Of a DNA stretch of 64,000 nucleotides, positions 16,859-25,379 are shown piece after piece. Below the pieces are notes generated by a model. That model saw only the letters and a list, made by a program, of their open reading frames with translations, made no database searches and had not been told where the DNA came from. The stretch covers positions 4,650,001-4,714,000 of the forward strand of contig NZ_JACHDO010000001.1 of assembly GCF_014201115.1 (NCBI RefSeq), written 5' to 3'. Position 1 is the stretch's first letter, and each line of letters opens with the position of its first letter. The DNA is from Nocardiopsis metallicus. Its GTDB lineage: Bacteria > Actinomycetota > Actinomycetes > Streptosporangiales > Streptosporangiaceae. Both the position numbers and the translations under genes were made by a program.

Positions 16859-17406
16859 GGGCCGGGGAGCCCGGCACGGCGACCCGGGTCATCGGGTTCG
16901 GCACCACCGTGGACACCGGGTTCGACTTCCCGGACCGGCTCCAGGAGCTGGACACCCGCAGGGGCGACGAGTCCGAGTGCGCCCCCGGCTGGGCGGACCG
17001 GACCCGGCTGTGCACCGTCACCACCGTGCCCGAGGCCATGGCGTGTTTCGGGGACTCCGGCGGGCCGCAGGTCCGACAGGGCCGGGACGGCCAGGACGGC
17101 CGTGGGGAGCTGATCGGCGTCACCTCCGGACCCGGCGCCCCGGACGTGCCGTGCTCGCAGGGCCCCGGCCTCTACACCGGTGCGCCCGCTTACGCCGACT
17201 GGATCATCGAGACCATGCGGACCAACTCCGCCGCGACCGATGACTCCGACTCCGCCGATGAGTCCGACTCCACCGGGGCAGACGGCTCCGCCGGGGCAGA
17301 CCCGGACGACGACGTCGACGCGGTCGCCGCTGTGGTCGCCGTGCTGGCCGTCGCCGGTGGCACCGCCTTCGCGGTGCACCGCGTCAGGGCCCGACGCGCG
17401 GCCTGA
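16840..17406 (+). pseudogene. 5'-truncated trypsin-like serine protease with C-terminal membrane anchor
   Basis: An open frame running out of MHYT paralog 2 encodes the C-terminal half of an S1 protease. It has ESECAPGW, CFGDSGGPQ (catalytic Ser), GELIGVTSGPG and an ending YTGAPAYADWI. An acidic Ser/Asp/Ala-rich linker and a transmembrane helix with a basic tail follow. The N-terminal half with the catalytic His and Asp and the signal peptide is missing. The nearest start (GTG 16840) overlaps the MHYT gene. It is most likely a remnant left by a rearrangement, and an active protease cannot be made from what is here. Confidence 0.7.
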
Positions 17407-17562
17407 GCGAAACGGCCCGCCCCGGCGGGGAGCCTCCCGCCGGAAGCTCCCCCGTCGGATCCGGGGAACCCTCGAAAAACCATTGGCACCGACCACGGGC
17501 CCTGTCCTAGGGTCGGTGCGTGCCGTGCGGTCCGCGCCGGCCGCTGACGAGAGGAGCAAGCC

Positions 17563-17619
17563 ATGGCCTGCACCACGCCTGGTTCCCACACCCGTCTTCC
17601 CGTCGTCAGCGAGCCGTAG
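17563..17619 (+). CDS. Possible 18-aa leader ORF upstream of rsgA
   Basis: ATG 17563 follows a very good ribosome site (GAGGAG, 6-base spacing) and encodes MACTTPGSHTRLPVVSEP, then TAG. It lies 52 bases before the rsgA start in the same orientation. No homolog is recognised, and it may be a regulatory upstream ORF or chance. Confidence 0.4.
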   Translation: MACTTPGSHTRLPVVSEP

Positions 17620-17671
17620 GTCGCGTTCGACCCGCCCCAGGCACCGGCTCGCGCTCTACCGAAAGAGCACA

Positions 17672-18793
17672 GTGAGTCAGCACAGCACCACCAGCATGCC
17701 CGAGAACACCTTCGGCCACCCGCTCAGCGGGCTCGGCTGGAACCCCCGTGTCGAGACGGCCTTCGACGCCGCCGCCCGGCACTCGACACACGTCCTGCTC
17801 CCCGCACGGGTCACCGAGGCCCGCCGGGGAGCCGTGGGCATCCGTCTCCCCCAGCACGAGACCGCCTCACTCGCCCCGGCCGTCCGCAAAGCCGCGGAGG
17901 CCGATCCCGCCACCGCTCCGACCAGCGGGGACTGGGTGGCCGTCCGCCGCTCCGGCGACACCTGGCTGGTCGAGGCCGTCCTGGAGCGCTCGGGCACCCT
18001 CGTCCGCCAGGGCGTGGCCAAGGACTCCCACGATCAGGTCCTGGCCGCCAACATCGACGCGGTCCTGATCTGCGAGGCCGCCGACCAGGGGCCCAACGTG
18101 GGTCGTCTGGAGCGCTTCCTCACCCTCGCCTGGACCAGCGGGGCCACCCCGGTCGTCGCGATCACCAAGGCCGAACTCGCCGGTGAGCGCCTGCCCGAGG
18201 TGGTCGAACTGGTCGAGTCCGCCACCACCGGCGCCGACGTGCACACCGTCAGCGCGCACACCGGTCTGGGTCTGGAGGAACTGGCCGCACGGCTGCGGCC
18301 CGGCGCCACCTGGGTGCTGCTCGGCACTTCGGGCGCCGGAAAGTCGAGCCTGCTCAACGCCCTGGCCGGGAAGACGGTCATGCAGACCGGCGCGATCCGC
18401 GAGGACCGGCGGGGGAGGCACACCACCACCCATCGGCAGCTGATCCCGATGCCCGGGGGCGCGCTGTTCCTGGACATCCCCGGGGTGCGCCGCATCGACG
18501 TGCCCGGGGACGAGAGCGGGGTGGACCGCACCTTCGCCGACATCAACGCACTGGCCGAGCGGTGCCGGTTCCGGGACTGCGCGCACGGCGACGAGCCGGG
18601 GTGCGCGGTCAACGCGGCGGTGGACGAGGGCGAGCTGGACACCCGGCGTCTGGAGCGCTGGTACAAGCTGCGCCGCGAGGCCGAGTGGAACCGGTCCCGC
18701 GGCGACGCCCGGCTCCGCGCCGAACGCCGCAAGGAATGGAAGAAGAACGACCGCCACGGCCGCGAGGCGGCCCGCCGCAAACGCGGCTACTGA
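17672..18793 (+). CDS. rsgA: Small-ribosomal-subunit-dependent GTPase RsgA
   Basis: 373 aa from GTG 17672 (GAAAGAG upstream). An N-terminal OB fold (about residues 20-110) is followed by a circularly permuted GTPase: G4 TKAE comes first, then the P-loop GTSGAGKSS and the switch region DIPGVRR. A C-terminal zinc knuckle has the form CRFRDCAHGDEPGC. A very basic tail follows. RsgA binds the 30S subunit during late assembly and hydrolyses GTP to release itself. The gene appears monocistronic, between a possible leader ORF and a 56-bp palindrome. All GTPase motifs are intact. Confidence 0.93.
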   Translation: MSQHSTTSMPENTFGHPLSGLGWNPRVETAFDAAARHSTHVLLPARVTEARRGAVGIRLPQHETASLAPAVRKAAEADPATAPTSGDWVAVRRSGDTWLVEAVLERSGTLVRQGVAKDSHDQVLAANIDAVLICEAADQGPNVGRLERFLTLAWTSGATPVVAITKAELAGERLPEVVELVESATTGADVHTVSAHTGLGLEELAARLRPGATWVLLGTSGAGKSSLLNALAGKTVMQTGAIREDRRGRHTTTHRQLIPMPGGALFLDIPGVRRIDVPGDESGVDRTFADINALAERCRFRDCAHGDEPGCAVNAAVDEGELDTRRLERWYKLRREAEWNRSRGDARLRAERRKEWKKNDRHGREAARRKRGY

Positions 18794-18820
18794 CGGGCCG
18801 CCCCCACCCCTCATCCCCGG

Positions 18821-18876
18821 TGATCTTGCTACCAGGAGCGAGTTCGGCGCCGAACTCGCTCCTGGTAGCAAGATCA
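18821..18876. repeat. 56-bp perfect palindrome between convergent genes
   Basis: Bases 18821-18848 are the exact reverse complement of 18849-18876, centred on GGCGCC with no unpaired loop. It lies between the convergent rsgA (+) and TatD (-) genes and can act as a two-way terminator. Its perfection and length are more typical of a dispersed intergenic repeat family than of a simple terminator. Confidence 0.85.
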
Positions 18877-18904
18877 TCTTGGGGGGAGGGGTCGCCCCTG
18901 CCTC

Positions 18905-19828
18905 TCAGAACCCGAAGGCCCTGCGGGCGTTGTCCGCGACGATCCCGGCGAGCTCGTCCTCGCCCATGCCCTTGGTCTCGGCCAGCACGCGCAGCGTGAG
19001 CGGGATCAGGTACGGGGCGTTGGGGCGGCCCCGGTAGGGCTTGGGGGTGAGGAAGGGAGCGTCGGTCTCCACCAGCACCAGCTCGGGCGGGGCCACCTTG
19101 GCCGCCTCGCGCAGGGGTTCGGCGCTGGCGAAGGTCACGTTGCCCGCGAAGCTCATGAAGTAGCCGTGCTCGGCGCACACCCGGGCCATGTCGGCGTCAC
19201 CGGAGAAGCAGTGGAAGACCACCCGCTCCGGAGCGCCCTCCTCGGCCAGGATCCGCAGCACGTCCTCGTGGGCCTCGCGGTCGTGGATCATGAGGGCCTT
19301 GCCGTGCTTCTTGGCGATGGCGATGTGGCGGCGGAAGGACTCCTCCTGCGCACGCGCGCCCTCGGGCCCGGTGCGGAAGGTGTCCATCCCGGTCTCACCG
19401 ACCGCCACCACCCGCGGCAGGGCGGCCAGCGCGTCGATCTCGGCGAGCTGTGCCTCCAGGGCCTCGATCCCGCCGGCCGGGCGGGCCTTCTCCGTCCAGT
19501 CGGTCTCGTCGGCCTCCACGCCCTCGGCGCCGTCGCCGTGCACCACCCGCGGAGCCTCGTTCGGGTGCAGCGCCACCGCGGCCCACACCTTGCCGGGGTG
19601 GGCCTCGGCGACCTGCGCCGCCCAGCGCGAGGAGGGCAGGTCGACCCCCACCTGCACGAGCGGGGTCACCCCCACGGCCTCGGCGGCGGCGATGATCTCC
19701 TCGACCTCGGGTGTCTGCATGTCCATGTGGGTGTGGCTGTCGGCCACAGAGACCCGCAGGCCCTCAGGTGCCGGAGGCGGCGTCTGCGCGTTGCGCTCCT
19801 TGACCGCCTTGCCACTGCGCTTACCCAT
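18905..19828 (-). CDS. tatD: TatD family hydrolase/deoxyribonuclease
   Basis: A 307-aa metal-dependent hydrolase. Metal ligands are visible: SHTHMD (HxH), VAVGETGMD (Glu), LMIHDREAHED (His), VVFHCFSGD (His) and LVETDAPFLTP (Asp). The family acts as a 3'-5' DNA exonuclease and quality-control hydrolase. It is placed 154 bases downstream of metG on the same strand, the standard actinobacterial metG-tatD arrangement, but a hairpin between them suggests partial uncoupling. The N-terminal ~25 residues are a basic extension absent from E. coli TatD. Confidence 0.9.
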   Translation of the reverse strand: MGKRSGKAVKERNAQTPPPAPEGLRVSVADSHTHMDMQTPEVEEIIAAAEAVGVTPLVQVGVDLPSSRWAAQVAEAHPGKVWAAVALHPNEAPRVVHGDGAEGVEADETDWTEKARPAGGIEALEAQLAEIDALAALPRVVAVGETGMDTFRTGPEGARAQEESFRRHIAIAKKHGKALMIHDREAHEDVLRILAEEGAPERVVFHCFSGDADMARVCAEHGYFMSFAGNVTFASAEPLREAAKVAPPELVLVETDAPFLTPKPYRGRPNAPYLIPLTLRVLAETKGMGEDELAGIVADNARRAFGF

Positions 19829-19933
19829 GCCCTGCCCCCGTTGTCGTGCTGCTCCGCCGTGGTGATTCTAGGCGGCACGGCGTCCCGGATCGGTCGGGCA
19901 ACCGATCCGCCGGGCGGGGCGCCCGGAACAGAG

Positions 19934-19964
19934 GCGGGCCCGGGAGGAGTCTCCCGGGACCCGC
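19934..19964 (-). terminator. Hairpin downstream of metG
   Basis: G+C-rich imperfect stem-loop (about 12 paired bases) 19 bases past the metG stop. It is a likely terminator or attenuator before tatD. Confidence 0.6.
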
Positions 19965-19982
19965 TTCGACCTTGGTGCTGCT

Positions 19983-21800
19983 CTACTCGCTCTCGCCGGC
20001 CAGACGGGCCAGTTCCTCATCGACCACGGACGGGTCGAGCTTGGTGAAGAGCGGGGTCGGGCGGCTCAGCGGGGTGCCCGGGACGATCGGGACCGACTCC
20101 CAGCGGGCGTGGTTGTCGGCGTAGTCACCGGTGATGACCGGGTAGTCCACCTTCTCCTCGGAGCCGCCGATGGTGTCGTGGCCGGACTCGATGCGGGGCA
20201 TACCGGTCCAGGTCCCGGTGCCGCCGAGCATCGCGTACACCTTGTTGGCCGACTCCGGCAGGAACGGCGTCAGCAGGGTGTTGGCGTCGCTGACCAGCTG
20301 CAGGGACACGTGCAGGACGGTCGCCATGCGCTCCGGGTCGGTCTTCTTGAGCGCCCACGGAGCCTGGTCGGAGATGTACTTGTTGGCCTCGGCGACGGTG
20401 CGCATGGCTTCCTGGAGGCCCGCCTTGAACTGCGACTTCTCCAGGCGGGCGCCGACCGTGGCGAAGGCCTCCCGGGAGGCGTCCATGACCTTGCGGTCCT
20501 CGTCGGTCAACTCGCCCGCGGCGGGGATCTCGCCGAGGTTCTTGGCCGCCATGGAGATGGAGCGGTTGACCAGGTTGCCCCAGGCCGCCACCAGCTCGTC
20601 GTTGTTGCGCCGGACGAACTCGGCCCAGGTGAAGTCGGTGTCCTGGTTCTCCGGGCCCGCCGCCATGATGTAGTAGCGCAGCGCGTCCGCGGAGTAGCGC
20701 TCCAGGAAGTCGCGCACGTAGATCACCACGCGGCGCGAGGAGGAGAACTTCTGTCCCTCCATGGTGAGGAACTCGCTGGAGACCACCTCGGTGGGCACGT
20801 TCAGCTCGCCCAGCGGACCGGCCTCGCCGCCCCCGTTGCCCTTGCCGCTCGCCCCGAGCAGGATCGAGGGCCAGATGACCGAGTGGAAGACGATGTTGTC
20901 CTTGCCCATGAAGTAGAAGGACTCGGTCGCGTCCCCCTGCCACCAGCGGCGCCAGGCCTCGGGTTCGCCGACGCGCTTGGCCCACTCGATGGACGCGGAC
21001 AGGTAGCCGATCACCGCGTCGAACCACACGTAGACGCGCTTGGCTTCGTTGTCGCTCCACCCCTCCAGCGGGATGGGCACGCCCCAGTTGAGGTCACGGG
21101 TGACGGCGCGCGGCTGGAGGTCCTCCACCAGGTTCAGCGAGAACTTGAGGACGTTGGGCCGCCACTCCCCCTCCTTGCCCTTGAGCCACTCGGTGAGGAC
21201 CTCGGCGAAGGCGGGCAGGTCGAGCATGAAGTGCTCGGTGTCCACGAACTCCGGGGTCTCGCCGTTGATCCGGGAGCGGGGCGAGATCAGGTCGATGGGG
21301 TCGAGCTGGTTACCGCAGTTGTCGCACTGGTCGCCGCGCGCGCCGTCGAAACCGCAGATCGGGCAGGTGCCCTCGATGTAGCGGTCGGGCAGCGTACGGC
21401 CGGTGGACGGGGACCGCGCGCCCTGGGTGGTGCGCGTGAAGACGTAGCCGTTGTCGTAGAGCGTGGTGAACAGCTGCTGGACGACGGAGTAGTGGTTGCC
21501 GGTCGTGGTGCGGGTGAACAGGTCGTAGGAAAGACCGAGCGCGACCAGGTCCTCGGCGATGATCCGGTTGTAGCGGTCGGCCAGCTCCCGGGCGGTGACG
21601 CCCTCCTGGTCGGCCAGCACCTGGATCGGGGTGCCGTGTTCGTCGGTGCCGCTGACCATCAGCACGTTGTTCCCCGACATTCGCTGGAAACGCGAGAAGA
21701 CGTCCGAGGGGACTCCGAAACCGGAGACGTGGCCGATGTGGCGCGGGCCGTTGGTGTAGGGCCAGGCGACCGCGGTCAGGATGTGGCGATTCGACGACAT
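19983..21800 (-). CDS. metG: Methionyl-tRNA synthetase
   Basis: A 605-aa class I aminoacyl-tRNA synthetase. The HIGH-like motif is in YTNGPRHIGHVSGFG. A zinc-binding CxxC pair lies in CPICGFDGARGDQCDNCG. KFSSSR is the KMSKS-type loop, with F in place of M. The C-terminal anticodon-binding domain is helical, and there is no C-terminal tRNA-binding EMAP domain. It charges initiator and elongator tRNA-Met. ATG 21800 matches the conserved N-terminus. It is presumably essential. Normal length for the actinobacterial form. Confidence 0.96.
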   Translation of the reverse strand: MSSNRHILTAVAWPYTNGPRHIGHVSGFGVPSDVFSRFQRMSGNNVLMVSGTDEHGTPIQVLADQEGVTARELADRYNRIIAEDLVALGLSYDLFTRTTTGNHYSVVQQLFTTLYDNGYVFTRTTQGARSPSTGRTLPDRYIEGTCPICGFDGARGDQCDNCGNQLDPIDLISPRSRINGETPEFVDTEHFMLDLPAFAEVLTEWLKGKEGEWRPNVLKFSLNLVEDLQPRAVTRDLNWGVPIPLEGWSDNEAKRVYVWFDAVIGYLSASIEWAKRVGEPEAWRRWWQGDATESFYFMGKDNIVFHSVIWPSILLGASGKGNGGGEAGPLGELNVPTEVVSSEFLTMEGQKFSSSRRVVIYVRDFLERYSADALRYYIMAAGPENQDTDFTWAEFVRRNNDELVAAWGNLVNRSISMAAKNLGEIPAAGELTDEDRKVMDASREAFATVGARLEKSQFKAGLQEAMRTVAEANKYISDQAPWALKKTDPERMATVLHVSLQLVSDANTLLTPFLPESANKVYAMLGGTGTWTGMPRIESGHDTIGGSEEKVDYPVITGDYADNHARWESVPIVPGTPLSRPTPLFTKLDPSVVDEELARLAGESE

Positions 21801-21942
21801 GACTCAAGACTAAAGGTGGCCCGGGGTGTCCGAGCACCAAAGGGCTGCGTGGACCGGCCCGCGGGTCGGTCCGCGGAATCGCCCGTTCTCCGGGTTGTCC
21901 ACAGGGACGACCGCGCGATTCCCCCGGACCGGTGCGTACCCG

Positions 21943-21948
21943 TATGCT
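21943..21948 (+). promoter_or_regulatory. -10 element for leaderless transcript
   Basis: TATGCT ends 7 bases before ATG 21956, placing transcription start at or next to the start codon. No ribosome site is present. Confidence 0.5.
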
Positions 21949-21955
21949 CTGCAAC

Positions 21956-22531
21956 ATGAGGCCGTGTGTCACCGGGGCACCGGCCGGAGTCAGCAGGACC
22001 CTTCTACCCGGCCCTGAGGCGGTGGTCACCACGGTTACCCGTGCCGTACCCCGCCCTGCCCTGCGGACCAGCTCGCTGATCACCAGCGTGGTCCTGCTGG
22101 TCATCCTGTCCTTCCCGGTGGCCGCCGGCCTCTCCGGGGAGAGGGACACCGTGGCCCTGCCCTCGCACGGCGGCGTCACCGTCCCCGCTGACGCGTCCGC
22201 GCACAGCGGGTCGGCCGCCCACGACGGCGCCGCCGCGAACAGCTCCGACGACGGCCGCGACACCGCAGCCCACGAGGCGACGGAGGAAGCGCGCCCCTAC
22301 CTCGGATCCCAGACGGTCGCCCTCGGGCCGCCCGCCTCCACCTGCGACCAGCGCTCGGTGCTGCGGGACCTGCCCGACGCCGTTCCCACGTGCGCGCTGC
22401 GCCTGGCGGTGTGGGACCAACCCTGGTGGCCGCTGCACCTCCCGCACCACGACCCCGTTCCCGAACGGGCCGACGCGGAGGGGCTGCCGCCCACCCGGGC
22501 ACCACCTCTCACCGCGCACACCATCGTCTGA
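21956..22531 (+). CDS. Hypothetical membrane-anchored protein
   Basis: 191 aa from ATG 21956, apparently leaderless. A basic N-terminal segment precedes one hydrophobic helix (SLITSVVLLVILSFPVAAGL, about residues 40-60). A hydrophilic Ala/His/Asp-rich region follows, and then a tail with Trp and Pro (VWDQPWWPLHLPHHD). Two Cys in the C-terminal half (TCDQRS, TCALRL) could form a disulfide outside the membrane. I recognise no family. It precedes secDF by 121 bases in the same orientation. Confidence 0.55.
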   Translation: MRPCVTGAPAGVSRTLLPGPEAVVTTVTRAVPRPALRTSSLITSVVLLVILSFPVAAGLSGERDTVALPSHGGVTVPADASAHSGSAAHDGAAANSSDDGRDTAAHEATEEARPYLGSQTVALGPPASTCDQRSVLRDLPDAVPTCALRLAVWDQPWWPLHLPHHDPVPERADAEGLPPTRAPPLTAHTIV

Positions 22532-22652
22532 CCACCCCGGTAGGCCGCCTCCCCGCACCCCGAAGGTGCCGGGACCGGCATCACGCACCCCCCTGCCCTG
22601 AGCATCCGGGCACGCGACCGGTACCCACCATCCGCAGTGAGAGGTTCACCCC

Positions 22653-25289
22653 TTGTCCAGTCAAACGGGAGCCGGGGCGCGCTGGACACGCGCGCTCATC
22701 TCCCTTCTCGTCATTCTCGTCGCGTTCGGCGCGGCGTGGTTCATCCCACCGCGGCTGGGGCTCGACCTCAGCGGCGGCACGCAGATCGTCCTGGAGACCC
22801 AGGACGGCACCGACGGCACCGAGGCCAACTCGGAGAACACCGACAAGGTCGTCGAGGTGCTGCGCCAGCGCATCGACCGCCTCGGTGTGGCCGAGGCGAC
22901 CATGTCGCGTTCCGGTGAGAACCGGATCATCGTCGAGCTCCCGGGCGTGCAGGACCCGGCGGAGGCCGCGCAGATCGTCGGCCAGACCGCCCAGCTGTCC
23001 TTCCACCCCGTGCTCGGTGTCGGCGACCCGGGCGGCCAGGGCGTGCAGGCCCCCGACTTCGCCAACCCGCCCGCGGACGAGGCCCGTGCTCCCGCCGACG
23101 GTGAGGACGGCGCCCCCGCCGAGGGCGAGGGCCAGCTCTCCCCGGACGAGCTGGACATGGAGGCGCTCCTCGAAGGCATGGACGGCGACCAGGGGATGCC
23201 CCAGGCACCCGGCGGAGCCCCGGCGGAGAACCCCGCCGACGTCGCGATGACGCTGCCCGACGACGAGGGCCAGATGCTCCAGCTGGGCGAGGCCGCCATC
23301 CAGGGCGACCGCGTCTCCAGCGCCGACGCCGCGCTCGACAGCGTCAACCGCGCCTCCTGGGTCGTCAACGTCAGCTTCCGAGGCGAGGGCCGCGAGCAGT
23401 GGCGCCAGCTGACCGGCGAGGCCGCCTGCAACCCGATCGGTGACCCCAAGCGCCGTGTGGCGATCGTTCTGGACGGCCAGATCATCTCCTCCCCGCAGGT
23501 GACCGAGGAGACCGGCTGCGAGTCCGGTATGGCCGGCGGCCAGACCACCATCAGCGGCGCGAACTTCACCAGCGAGAGCGCCAACGAGCTCGCCGTCCTG
23601 ATCGAGGGCGGCTCGCTGCCGCTGCCGGTCACCGAGGTGCAGCGCCAGACGGTCGGCCCGACCCTGGGTGCCGCCGCCATCCAGGCCAGCGCCATCGCCG
23701 CGGTCCTGGGTATCGCCTTCACCGCCCTGTACATCACGCTGGTGTACCGGCTCGTGGGCTTCCTGGCCTCGATCGCGCTGGCCTTCTACACCCTGATCGC
23801 CTACGGTGCGCTGGTCGCTCTGGGGGCCACACTCACCTTGCCGGGTCTGGCCGGTTTCGTGTTGGCGATCGGTATGGCCATCGACGCGAACGTGCTGATC
23901 TTCGAACGCGCGCGTGAGGAGTATCAGCGACAACAGAAGACGTACGAGGCGAACAAGTCCGCCGGGATGCAGGACGCCACCGACGCCGAGGCCGCCAGGT
24001 CCGAGACGGGCGCGCTGGCCCGCCGTCGCCGCCGTGCGATTCCGCCGAGCCTGGAGAAGGGCTTCGTCCAGGGAACGCAGAAGGCCTGGAGCGCGGTCCT
24101 CGACACCAACGTCACCACGTTCATCGCCGCCGGTCTGCTGTTCTTCTTCGCCTCCGGCACCGTGCAGGGCTTCGGCGTCACGCTGAGCATCGGTACCGTC
24201 GCCTCGATGATCTCCGCGCTGATCATCGCGCGCGTGCTGGTCGAGTGGGCCGTGCGCCGCGCGGTCATCAAGAAGCACCCCGCCATCACGGGTATCGGCA
24301 AGATCGGCCGGGTCCGCGCCTGGCTGGTGAAGAAGAACCCGCAGCTCATGGACTACCGCCGCGTCGGCCTCGCCGTCGCCGCGCTGGTGGTGCTCACCGC
24401 CATCGCCGCCCCGTTCGTCCGGGACACCAACCTGGGCGTGGAGTTCACCGGCGGACGGGTCCTGGAGTACGAGATCACCGGCGACGAGCCCATCTCGGTG
24501 GACGAGGCTCGCTCGGTCATCTCCGGCCTGGACTTCGCGGGCTCGGACACGGCGGTGGTGCAGGAGGCCGGTGACGGCGACATCTCCGTGCGTACCGGCA
24601 ACATCTCCGATCCGGAGGCCTCGGCCGTGGCCAACGCCCTGGACGAAGCGACCGGCGGTGTGGAGCTGGTCAGCGACGAGCTGATCGGCCCGAGCATGGG
24701 TGACGAGCTGCGCAACAAGGCCCTGATCGCCCTCGGCGCGGCACTGGCCCTGCAGATGGTCTACCTGGCCTGGCGTTTCCGCTGGTCCTTCGGTGTATCC
24801 ACGATGCTGTCGCTGGCCTTCAACATGGTGCTGGTCATCGGCCTGTTCATCTGGCTGGGCAAGCCCATCGACGGTGTCTTCCTCGCCGCGATCCTGAGCG
24901 TCATCGGCTTCACGGTCAACGACACGGTGGTGGTATTCGACAGGGTCCGGGACGAGTGGGCGAGGGACGACAAGTCCTCGTTCAAGGAAATCGCCAACCG
25001 GGCCGTGGTCAACACCCTGCCGCGTACGGTCAACACGACCGTCGGGGCGTTGATCATCCTGGGCTTCCTGACCTTCTTCGGCGGTTCATCGCTCCAGGAC
25101 TTCTCCATCGCGATGCTGGTCGGTCTGACCACCGGTGTGGTCTCCACGGTGTTCGTCGCGGTTCCGCTGGCGATCTGGCTGCAGAAGTGGGACAAGACGC
25201 CCGCTCCGCACGTGCTCAAGGAGCGCAAGGCCAAGCAGAAGGTGGCCGCCAAGGCCGCCCGCGACAACGACGACGGGGCCGTGGTCTAG
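22653..25289 (+). CDS. secDF: Fused SecD-SecF protein translocase subunit
   Basis: An 878-aa fusion of SecD (about residues 1-470) and SecF (about 560-850). These are RND-type membrane proteins that use the proton gradient to assist late steps of Sec export. TTG 22653 follows GAGAGG. Motifs are DLSGGTQIVLET in the SecD P1 head, the D4 helix GMAIDANVLIFER, and SecF IGFTVNDTVVVFDR. The first periplasmic head has an acidic, Pro/Ala-rich insertion near residues 130-195. Most actinomycetes have separate secD and secF next to ruvB/yajC; this stand-alone fusion may be an additional copy. It ends at a 20-bp terminator. Confidence 0.9.
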   Translation: MSSQTGAGARWTRALISLLVILVAFGAAWFIPPRLGLDLSGGTQIVLETQDGTDGTEANSENTDKVVEVLRQRIDRLGVAEATMSRSGENRIIVELPGVQDPAEAAQIVGQTAQLSFHPVLGVGDPGGQGVQAPDFANPPADEARAPADGEDGAPAEGEGQLSPDELDMEALLEGMDGDQGMPQAPGGAPAENPADVAMTLPDDEGQMLQLGEAAIQGDRVSSADAALDSVNRASWVVNVSFRGEGREQWRQLTGEAACNPIGDPKRRVAIVLDGQIISSPQVTEETGCESGMAGGQTTISGANFTSESANELAVLIEGGSLPLPVTEVQRQTVGPTLGAAAIQASAIAAVLGIAFTALYITLVYRLVGFLASIALAFYTLIAYGALVALGATLTLPGLAGFVLAIGMAIDANVLIFERAREEYQRQQKTYEANKSAGMQDATDAEAARSETGALARRRRRAIPPSLEKGFVQGTQKAWSAVLDTNVTTFIAAGLLFFFASGTVQGFGVTLSIGTVASMISALIIARVLVEWAVRRAVIKKHPAITGIGKIGRVRAWLVKKNPQLMDYRRVGLAVAALVVLTAIAAPFVRDTNLGVEFTGGRVLEYEITGDEPISVDEARSVISGLDFAGSDTAVVQEAGDGDISVRTGNISDPEASAVANALDEATGGVELVSDELIGPSMGDELRNKALIALGAALALQMVYLAWRFRWSFGVSTMLSLAFNMVLVIGLFIWLGKPIDGVFLAAILSVIGFTVNDTVVVFDRVRDEWARDDKSSFKEIANRAVVNTLPRTVNTTVGALIILGFLTFFGGSSLQDFSIAMLVGLTTGVVSTVFVAVPLAIWLQKWDKTPAPHVLKERKAKQKVAAKAARDNDDGAVV

Positions 25290-25313
25290 ACACCGCGTCC
25301 CTCAGAGCGAGAC

Positions 25314-25358
25314 GGGGAGGGCCCCGGTCCGCGCACCACGCGGACCGGGGCCCTCCCC
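25314..25358. terminator. Bidirectional terminator, 20-bp perfect stem
   Basis: 25314-25333 pairs with 25339-25358 around a 5-nt loop, between the convergent secDF (+) and AIM24 (-) genes. Confidence 0.9.
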
Positions 25359-25379
25359 TCTCGGCGGAGCTCCTGCGGT

